Shown piece after piece: positions 1-5,769 of a stretch of 6,715 nt of DNA (its first letter is position 1; each line of letters begins with the position of its first letter). The notes under the pieces are model-generated. The model did no database searches. It had not been told where the DNA came from and was given only the letters and a program-made list of their open reading frames with translations. The stretch lies in the NCBI GenBank assembly GCA_009774235.1, contig VSNJ01000197.1:1-6715 (forward strand), given 5' to 3'. The stretch comes from Lachnospiraceae bacterium. Its GTDB lineage: Bacteria > Bacillota > Clostridia > Lachnospirales > Lachnospiraceae. A program made the position numbers and the translations under genes.

Positions 1-124
1 CTTCAGTATATCCAATATCAAGCTCTCTTATAGAAATTCCTTTTAATACAATAATGATATTATCTTCTGTTTCTAATAATTCAAGTTTTTTGCTAACTGA
101 ATCTTTAATAATATTATTAACCAT
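1..124 (-). CDS. Hypothetical protein, 3' end beyond the window
   Basis: Reading the minus strand from an ATG at 124-122 gives 41 uninterrupted codons to the window edge, beginning MVNNIIKDSVSKKLELLETE and including GISIRELDIGYTE. The C-terminus lies outside the window, so full length is unknown. The start is well supported: an AGGAG ribosome-binding site lies 8 nt upstream and overlaps the stop codon of the sigma factor gene, so translation of the two genes is probably coupled and they share an mRNA. I do not recognise the family. What is visible is a charged, lysine/glutamate-rich, probably soluble start with no signal peptide or membrane segment. By position it could be a partner of the sigma factor (an anti-sigma factor or other regulator) or simply the next gene of the island; nothing in these 41 residues decides this. 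Confidence 0.72.
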   Translation of the reverse strand, partial: MVNNIIKDSVSKKLELLETEDNIIIVLKGISIRELDIGYTE

Positions 125-132
125 TTAGTATT

Positions 133-137
133 CTCCT
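133..137 (-). promoter_or_regulatory. Ribosome-binding site of the small downstream gene
   Basis: On the minus strand AGGAG is followed by 8 nt and then ATG. The first two bases of the site are the last two bases of the sigma factor's TAG stop, so ribosomes finishing the sigma factor end on this site. This arrangement supports the start of a gene too short in the window to stand out by length alone. Confidence 0.75.
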
Positions 138-1272
138 AATAAAAATCTATCAATTTTTTGCTTCTGCTTATGTGTCTTAATTTTTTCAAGGCTTTTGCTT
201 CAATTTGTCTTATTCTTTCTCTTGTTACTCCATATAATTTTCCAATTTCTTCAAGTGTCCGTGCTCTCCCATCTGTTAACCCAAATCTCAAATCTAATAT
301 TTTCTGTTCTCGTATAGTTAAAGTCTTAAGTACATCATCTATCTGTTTTCTAAGGACATGTCCAATCACTTCATCTTCAACTGAAATTTCTGTTTCCATA
401 GGAGTTATTTCGATCATTGTTGTATCTTCTTCATCTATAGGTATATCTAGTGATATATTATTTAGAAAATTATTTCTTATAACTATATACTTTTCTACAT
501 ATTTCTCTGTCATATCAAGTTTTTTTGCAATTTTTTCTATACGTTTCTTATATTCCAATCCTCCAGCACTTAAATCTCTATCAATAATATTTATTTTATA
601 TATTGTTTCCATTACATGTACTGGAACCCGTATAGTAAAACCATGATCACATATTTCTCTTAAAATTGCTTGTCTTATCCACCATATAGCATATGTAGAA
701 AAAGCATATCCAAAATTAATATTAAACTTTTCTGCTGCAATCAACATTCCAATCATACCAGCCTGCTCTAAGTCATCAAAATCTAAATCATTTCCAAAAT
801 ATTTTTCATATCTGTTTGCAATTTTATCTACTAATTTTATATTTTTAATACACAAATCTTGTCTTGCTTGTTCATTACCTTGTTGAATCAATATACATAA
901 AATTTCATTAGACTGTTTTATATCTTTTTTAGCTTCTGACAAATTCTTATGATTTTTAATATCTTCATTATTTTGTTTATTTGAAAAAATCAAATCATCA
1001 TACAATATCTCAAAATCTTTTTCAAAAGTAACTGTTTCAATGTCTTCTTCATCTTTACAAATTTCCATTTCTATTGGTTCTATAGTTATTGCATTCTCAT
1101 CAGAACCATCATCATCAGGTCTTAACTCAATATGATTTTGAGCAAGCACCTCTAAAACACCATATTGTTCATTAAGAGATAACATATTAAATATATTGTC
1201 AAACTCTCCATATGTGATAGATAAATTTCTCAAATATGGCTGAACCATTTTTATAATTATTTCCTGGTTCAT
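136..1272 (-). CDS. RpoD/SigA-like sigma-70 family RNA polymerase sigma factor (accessory paralogue)
   Basis: A cytoplasmic RNA polymerase subunit that directs promoter recognition. Residues about 12-52 resemble sigma region 1.1 (YGEFDNIF ... QNHIEL), followed by an acidic linker to about 97. Region 1.2 is only partly recognisable (about 121-140). Region 2 spans about 137-212, with core-binding DLEQAGMIGM (167-176) and the melting/-10 segment FSTYAIWWIRQAI (191-203). Region 3 follows (TIRVPVHVMETI 213-224; SLDIPIDEED 274-283), then region 4 at about 310-370 with the helix-turn-helix LEEIGKLYGVTRERIRQIEA (340-359). At 378 residues it is about the length of SigA, but the host's housekeeping sigma normally sits with dnaG, not beside restriction genes, and the divergent N-terminus also suggests an extra paralogue. 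Where E. coli RpoD has T440, a -10 contact residue, this protein has L204; the neighbouring Q437 equivalent (Q201) is kept. The start has a GGGAGG site 7 nt upstream. The sigma-family assignment is certain; the role in controlling this island is inference. Confidence 0.95.
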   Translation of the reverse strand: MNQEIIIKMVQPYLRNLSITYGEFDNIFNMLSLNEQYGVLEVLAQNHIELRPDDDGSDENAITIEPIEMEICKDEEDIETVTFEKDFEILYDDLIFSNKQNNEDIKNHKNLSEAKKDIKQSNEILCILIQQGNEQARQDLCIKNIKLVDKIANRYEKYFGNDLDFDDLEQAGMIGMLIAAEKFNINFGYAFSTYAIWWIRQAILREICDHGFTIRVPVHVMETIYKINIIDRDLSAGGLEYKKRIEKIAKKLDMTEKYVEKYIVIRNNFLNNISLDIPIDEEDTTMIEITPMETEISVEDEVIGHVLRKQIDDVLKTLTIREQKILDLRFGLTDGRARTLEEIGKLYGVTRERIRQIEAKALKKLRHISRSKKLIDFY

Positions 1273-1278
1273 ACTAAA

Positions 1279-1288
1279 ACCTCCCTCT
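1279..1288 (-). promoter_or_regulatory. Ribosome-binding site of the sigma factor gene
   Basis: On the minus strand AGAGGGAGGT lies immediately before a 6-nt spacer and the ATG at 1272-1270 (7 nt from the end of GGGAGG). The match to the 16S rRNA anti-Shine-Dalgarno is strong and fixes the sigma factor start, which also keeps the region 1.1-like segment within the protein. Confidence 0.8.
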
Positions 1289-1290
1289 GG

Positions 1291-1333
1291 TTGTATATTA
1301 CAACTTATTTCTTAAATATTGTTATCCTTACAA
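1291..1333. repeat. Pair of similar repeats upstream of the sigma gene, possible operators
   Basis: The 8-mer TTACAACT occurs at 1298-1305 and again at 1328-1335, exactly 30 bp apart, each followed by a similar T-rich stretch. Each copy is half of an inverted repeat: TTGTA-TAT-TACAA is perfect at 1291-1303, and TTGT-n7-ACAA is imperfect at 1319-1333. The spacing of about three helical turns puts both sites on the same DNA face. One site overlaps the candidate -10 element and the other lies just before the ribosome-binding site, as expected for a repressor or autoregulator. In such AT-rich DNA chance is a real alternative. Confidence 0.35.
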
Positions 1334-1350
1334 CTATTTTAGATTGTCCA
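1321..1350 (-). promoter_or_regulatory. Candidate sigma-70-type promoter for the sigma factor gene
   Basis: On the minus strand TGGACA (1350-1345; 5 of 6 matches to the -35 consensus) is separated by 18 nt from GATAAC (1326-1321; 4 of 6 matches to the -10 consensus). This would place the transcript start near 1314, about 40 nt before the sigma ATG. A perfect TTGACA also lies further upstream at 1381-1376 but has no convincing -10 at 16-19 nt. The 157-bp gap is the only spacious junction in the window, which makes a separate promoter plausible. Transcription may also simply continue from the restriction genes. Confidence 0.35.
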
Positions 1351-1429
1351 TCATCTCCGCAAAATTGATTGAACCTGTCAAATAATTTTTTTCATTTTGT
1401 AAACATTCTCTTTCTTTGGCTGTACAGTA

Positions 1430-4400
1430 TTATTTACTATCTTCATAAATTTCGGCTAGAAACTGGTTCAACTGTCCTTTTTTGGCTGGTTCAAGAGTAT
1501 CTGCTTGTTTAAAATTATGCTCTATACCAGCAGCATTTTCATTAAATCCAAGAATAAAATTAGTAGCAATTTTATATATAATTTCCGTAGGAGCAAGCCC
1601 ATAAACTTGTTCTTTAAAGATATGTTCCAGTCTTTCCTTATCATCTGGATGATGCTTTTTCATTTCTTCACTTTGATATAGACGCTTCACAATTTCAGCA
1701 ATATATAAACCAGATTTCATATATAAATCTATAAAAGTCTGGTCATCCTTGTCAAAACATCCAGAATTTTCTGCTTCTAACATATCTACCATTTTCTTCA
1801 CCACACATTTAGGTGTAAAAATCTGATTCGTTTTTTGTGGAGGAATATAATCAAAAATATCTTCCTTACTTGTTTCTTCAAAATAATTTGCCAATTTCGT
1901 TTTTAAATATAAAAACTCCTTTATAGAATCATCAAATACTACAGGTTCAAAAAGTTTTCCTTCAAAATGCTTCTTCTCTCCTGTTTCCTGGTCTGTATAA
2001 TCCCCACCATCACGAAGAAAGATAAATTCATCTAAAGAAATACTTGTAACTTCTTTAAATACTTCATCTGGAATAACTTTATCAAAATTTGCAAGTGTAA
2101 CTGTTTCATCTCCATATGCCATAAGAAAAGAAGGTATTGTTCTTGAAAATCCCCGAAGATGGTCTTTTACAGAATCTTCGGTTTCTTTTTTCTTTTGTTC
2201 CTTTTTTTGTGTTTCAACAGTTCTTATAATATCCTTACTTGCCAATTCTACAAAATCATTAATAGAATTTGATAAAGTTTCTTTAAAATTCTTAAAATTT
2301 TTTTCCTGTTTTTCTTTGTGTTCCTGGTTTAATGTTACAATCTCTTTCTCCGTTTTGCACAATTCTAAATGTTCTTTATATTCTTTTTCTAAGATATTCT
2401 CAATAATGGTATATTCATCATAGGCTTTGTCTATCATATAGCCAGAATCATTCTTTAATTTATGTTCAAGCTTGTTTTTGTCTGTTTTACGTAAATCAGA
2501 TCCATACTCATTTTCTGCTGTTTCCATTACAACATTAACAGCTTCTTTATGAAAAATGTCTTTTAACATATCAAGTACATTTACTTTTGGTTCTTCTTCT
2601 GATACTTGAATAGAATTTAAAGTTTCTTTAAGTTTATTGGGAACATCATCAAAAATCTTTTTCCCGAAAATCTCTGCAGATTTTCCTATTATATAACCCT
2701 CAGATAAAGAAACTTCTCCGTTTTCATCTAAAGATAATTCTTCCGTTATATCTTCTGTTATTTCTATTTCCCTTTTTGGCTCTTGTACAGCAGTAAAGTT
2801 TTGTATTATTTCTATAACTTCCATAGGTGCATGAAACACATTAGAAATATTTTGAAAAAGGAAATCACTCATAAATCCCCGTTTAACAACTTCTCTTGAA
2901 CGGATTTTTCTAGGAATAGATAATACTTTTTCTGCATCAAGTTCTATCATTTCCCCTGCTTCATCCTCTCCAATTACAGGAAAGAAATTAAGAAGTGTTC
3001 TAACATTATCTTTTCTTTTATCATAATTCCCTCTTCCATCAGATGTTTCTGATGATAAATCATTAGCAAATTCCTCAAAAATAATAAGAGTCCTTGCTGG
3101 ATCAAAATCAAATACATATACTTTCTCTTTACGGTAAAATTTCCCTGCTTTTGAAAAAGAGTAAGGATTTTGTGCACGAAAAGCTGACTGCATATATAAT
3201 GCTGGACTTTTTACATTACTAAGCATAAGAACAGCAGTCCACTCTGGAATCGTGACACCTGTTGTAAGTTGTCCTACAGATAATGTAATTGTTTTTTCAT
3301 TTTCTACAATAGCTTTTTTTACTTTATCAAATGACTTTTTTATTTCATCTTGATCATCTATTTTCCCATCTCCAGCAGCAAGAACAATTTCATAATCCTT
3401 AAATATTTTATGTTCCTTTAATTTTTTTGCAAGAGCTTTTGCACTATCAACACGGTTCAAAAGCCAAAATGTATGTTTTAATTCATTTCTTAATTCTTCA
3501 GTTGAAAATGGAAATTTTTCTTGTTTTGTTAATGCATCTAAAAATTTATCTACAGAACTTTCGTGTTCAAATTTGCCATTTGCTTTTATCTTAAAAAATT
3601 CATTCAAATCAAAAGCGTATTCCTCTGTTTCGCCTTGAATTTCTATTCCTTGTTCTAATTCATCTTTTATAATTTCAGACATTTGATATGTAAAAAGATT
3701 AAGTTTAGGAAGACTAATATATGGATTTTCTGCTTCTTTATCCCAACTTTCTTTTGCCTTTTGTTCATCAGCATATGTCCAGTTAAAAATAGCCTTTTCT
3801 GGAAATTTATCGTTTGCCAGTGCTTTAAAAGGAGTACCTGATAAATGCAAAGTAAACTTACGTTTAATATGTTCAAAAGCTATATCTGTTTTATATGTAT
3901 CTACTCCCTCATGCGCTTCATCAATAATAAGAACATCCCATATTTGTCCCCTTTTGGGATCGTCACTGATTTCTACAAGTTTATCATATTGGCCACCAAA
4001 ATAAATTGAACCTTTTAAATCTTGTAAACTTACAAATTCTATACAACCTGATACATCATCAGACATCAATACAATCTTACTATATTCTTCTCTTGTTATT
4101 ACATATGGCTTTCCTTTAAGCGAATCAGCCTGGCTTACAAATAAATATCCCGATTCTTTCCCTAAAAACCTCTCATAATCTGAATACCAGGAATTTGCAA
4201 TAGCAGGTCTATTTGTAACTATCAAAATATTATGTGCATCAACCCGTTTGCAAAAATCATATACAGACAAGGTTTTTCCGAAGCGGGGTTTTGCATTCCA
4301 TAAAAACTCACCTGATTCATTACTCTTAAAATACTCTATAGTTTTTTCCACAGCTTTATTCTGCTCGTCCCTTAAAATATACGAAACCACTTCACTGTTA

Positions 4401-4759
4401 CTGCTATCTGGAATTCCTCTATTTTCTTTAAAATCTCTAAAATGTCCTTTTGATAATAATCCATCTATATGAAACCATTCATGTCCTTCTTCCCGTTCAA
4501 TTCCTAATTTACTAAGATACGCATGAAAATCTGTATCATGAAATATTTCTCCTGAACCATCATCAAAAATAGCTGTTCCTTGCCATTCTTTATTATATTT
4601 AAGACCAACTGTGTATGTTTGCTGTTTTATTCTCTTATCTACATCTTGTTCCGTATAACCAATTTTTACCCAGCCATTATGCTTTGGAACTTCTGGAGTA
4701 GAATAAGCATAAATCATAGGAATAATCCGGTTTGTAGTTTGTATGTTAATTCTGGACAT
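1430..4759 (-). CDS. GIY-YIG/T5orf172 nuclease-like + SF2 helicase restriction protein with degenerate methyltransferase N-half
   Basis: Probable restriction subunit: an ATP-driven DNA translocase carrying a nuclease-like domain. Numbering starts at ATG 4759. Residues about 15-100 fit GIY-YIG/T5orf172 (IYAYS; KIGYT 32-36; R43; HEWFHI). The SF2 helicase follows: Walker A NAKPRFGKT (155-163), DEAH (280-283), SGTP motif III (307-310), TTGVTIPEW motif V (about 499-507) and QSAFRAQNP motif VI (524-532). Residues about 600-960 are charged and probably helical, with coiled-coil potential near 785-865. The C-terminus (about 973-1109) resembles a gamma-class methyltransferase N-half: NQIFTP (978-983), FIDLYMKSG in the motif I position (1009-1017) and VYGLAPTEII (1052-1061). 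It ends without NPPY. ATG is preferred over the TTG one codon upstream because AGGAG lies 8 nt from the ATG; the ATG overlaps the previous gene's TGA by one base, so the genes are translationally coupled. The fold assignments are strong, while actual cleavage activity and enzyme type are inferred. A helicase-dependent (Type I/ISP/III-like) mode is more likely than a simple Type II one. Confidence 0.88.
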   Translation of the reverse strand: MSRINIQTTNRIIPMIYAYSTPEVPKHNGWVKIGYTEQDVDKRIKQQTYTVGLKYNKEWQGTAIFDDGSGEIFHDTDFHAYLSKLGIEREEGHEWFHIDGLLSKGHFRDFKENRGIPDSSNSEVVSYILRDEQNKAVEKTIEYFKSNESGEFLWNAKPRFGKTLSVYDFCKRVDAHNILIVTNRPAIANSWYSDYERFLGKESGYLFVSQADSLKGKPYVITREEYSKIVLMSDDVSGCIEFVSLQDLKGSIYFGGQYDKLVEISDDPKRGQIWDVLIIDEAHEGVDTYKTDIAFEHIKRKFTLHLSGTPFKALANDKFPEKAIFNWTYADEQKAKESWDKEAENPYISLPKLNLFTYQMSEIIKDELEQGIEIQGETEEYAFDLNEFFKIKANGKFEHESSVDKFLDALTKQEKFPFSTEELRNELKHTFWLLNRVDSAKALAKKLKEHKIFKDYEIVLAAGDGKIDDQDEIKKSFDKVKKAIVENEKTITLSVGQLTTGVTIPEWTAVLMLSNVKSPALYMQSAFRAQNPYSFSKAGKFYRKEKVYVFDFDPARTLIIFEEFANDLSSETSDGRGNYDKRKDNVRTLLNFFPVIGEDEAGEMIELDAEKVLSIPRKIRSREVVKRGFMSDFLFQNISNVFHAPMEVIEIIQNFTAVQEPKREIEITEDITEELSLDENGEVSLSEGYIIGKSAEIFGKKIFDDVPNKLKETLNSIQVSEEEPKVNVLDMLKDIFHKEAVNVVMETAENEYGSDLRKTDKNKLEHKLKNDSGYMIDKAYDEYTIIENILEKEYKEHLELCKTEKEIVTLNQEHKEKQEKNFKNFKETLSNSINDFVELASKDIIRTVETQKKEQKKKETEDSVKDHLRGFSRTIPSFLMAYGDETVTLANFDKVIPDEVFKEVTSISLDEFIFLRDGGDYTDQETGEKKHFEGKLFEPVVFDDSIKEFLYLKTKLANYFEETSKEDIFDYIPPQKTNQIFTPKCVVKKMVDMLEAENSGCFDKDDQTFIDLYMKSGLYIAEIVKRLYQSEEMKKHHPDDKERLEHIFKEQVYGLAPTEIIYKIATNFILGFNENAAGIEHNFKQADTLEPAKKGQLNQFLAEIYEDSK

Positions 4760-5766
4760 CAATCAATCTCCTTTACTTTTGTTTCTATAAAATTAATTTC
4801 ATCTTCTGATAATTCATATTTCTCATAAAGTTGCCTTTCTATATTAATTATAGGTGCATCCCAATCAATATCTGATGTTTCAGAAAAATTTTGAATAGGA
4901 ACAAATGAAAATACTAATTTTGACAATCCAAAACCACTAATACATAATAATGCTAAAAATCTTACAAATCTTGTCTTTAAATAAATTACTGCATTTTGTG
5001 CTGGCTTTTCATTCTCCCATGGACCTGCAATAAAATATGAATGAGTACATACTTCACTTGGTCCTACAACTCTCATAGAAGATGGAATCACTCTAAATCT
5101 TCCATCTTTTCCAGGTTCCCCTGCATGCTCTGCACTTGTCTTACTAATTAAAATTTTATATTTATCTATTGATTCTAACCCTTTTGTAATAACAGTTCTA
5201 TCTATATATGTAAAACCATTACTTGCATGCAAAATCAAATCATTTTCTGTATTAGATTTACTTGAACCTCTATAATTTGTAGAAAGTCCATAAGGCATCA
5301 GAGAACTCATAATTGAATCTATACATTTTTCCTCTTTACTCTGAACTTTATGTATAATTGACACTGCTTTATTATACCGCACCAATACAGGGAATTCATT
5401 TAATGGACGGATAACAGTGTTTTCTTCTCTATTTGTAATATTAGTAAATTTACAATTTCCAAAATAATTTTTATCTCTCAAGAAATAACATACACCACCA
5501 CTTATGCTAATACCTGGAAAGCAATCTTTTGAATTAGTATAATCTACTAACCGCTTTAAATGCTTATCATTCATCATCATTTCTCTAAAACCATTTAATC
5601 CCATTCCACCAGCAAACCATCTTGATGGAATAATCATACAAATGCATTCTGGATCTAATTCTTTTGCGGCTTCAACAAAAAAATTATATAATGGGGTTGC
5701 TTGTCTTCCAGCACCATTTGTATCTTGTTGATATGGTGGATTTCCAATCACGTAATCAAATTTCAT
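4759..5766 (-). CDS. Eco57I-like N6-adenine methyltransferase, C-terminal catalytic/recognition half (NPPY subunit)
   Basis: Likely the catalytic and target-recognising half of a DNA adenine methyltransferase, acting with the gene just upstream. The protein begins directly at motif IV, MKFDYVIGNPPYQ, with NPPY at residues 9-12, the active-site signature of adenine-N6 methylation. CICMIIPSRWFAGG (41-54) and SISGGVCYFLRD (87-98) fit the later catalytic motifs. Residues about 120-335 probably hold the target-recognition region; the tail (YIKTRF-like YLKTRF 262-267, SFVPIQNF 287-294, LYEKYELSEDEINFIE 313-328) matches what I know of Eco57I-family C-termini. Motifs X and I, which bind S-adenosylmethionine, are absent, so it cannot be a complete enzyme by itself. 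They are in the upstream gene, whose stop lies in the same frame 3 nt before this ATG. A well-placed AAGGGAG supports independent initiation. Family assignment is firm; the two-chain enzyme is inference. Confidence 0.9.
   Translation of the reverse strand: MKFDYVIGNPPYQQDTNGAGRQATPLYNFFVEAAKELDPECICMIIPSRWFAGGMGLNGFREMMMNDKHLKRLVDYTNSKDCFPGISISGGVCYFLRDKNYFGNCKFTNITNREENTVIRPLNEFPVLVRYNKAVSIIHKVQSKEEKCIDSIMSSLMPYGLSTNYRGSSKSNTENDLILHASNGFTYIDRTVITKGLESIDKYKILISKTSAEHAGEPGKDGRFRVIPSSMRVVGPSEVCTHSYFIAGPWENEKPAQNAVIYLKTRFVRFLALLCISGFGLSKLVFSFVPIQNFSETSDIDWDAPIINIERQLYEKYELSEDEINFIETKVKEID
4768..4772 (-). promoter_or_regulatory. Ribosome-binding site deciding the helicase/nuclease gene start
   Basis: On the minus strand AAAGGAG is followed by ATTGATTG and then ATG (4759-4757). 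The AGGAG core is 8 nt from the ATG but only 5 nt from the alternative TTG at 4762-4760. Better spacing and the stronger codon both favour the ATG. The site lies within the last codons of the methyltransferase C-half gene, a typical arrangement for coupled subunits. Confidence 0.7.
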
Positions 5767-5769
5767 TTT

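Noticed and set aside
105..120. Perfect 16-bp palindrome TTAATAATATTATTAA
   Set aside because: It consists only of A/T, lies inside the first codons of the small downstream gene and is explained by Asn/Ile codons in AT-rich DNA; no supporting second copy was seen.
158..646. Plus-strand open frame of 162 codons opposite the sigma gene
   Set aside because: It lies entirely antisense to a gene with unmistakable sigma motifs, its translation is a serine/isoleucine-rich composition typical of shadow frames, and no ribosome-binding evidence was noted.
1376..1381. Perfect TTGACA as an ordinary sigma-70 promoter
   Set aside because: At 16-19 nt downstream the hexamers are CGGAGA, GGAGAT, GAGATG and AGATGA, none of which is an acceptable -10; kept only as a speculative point in a finding.
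1383..1432. Possible terminator after the helicase gene (A/T runs and CTGTACAG at 1420-1427)
   Set aside because: CTGTACAG is an 8-bp palindrome without a loop, and no GC-rich hairpin followed by a T-run is present on the minus strand.
2185..2213. T-rich runs (A-runs in the coding strand) in the helicase gene as phase-variation tracts
   Set aside because: The longest run is about 7 nt, within lysine-rich coding sequence; this is normal for AT-rich genes, and the frame is intact.
4760..4762. TTG as the start of the helicase/nuclease gene
   Set aside because: The ATG directly following has better distance (8 nt) from AGGAG and is the stronger codon; the TTG would add only one residue.
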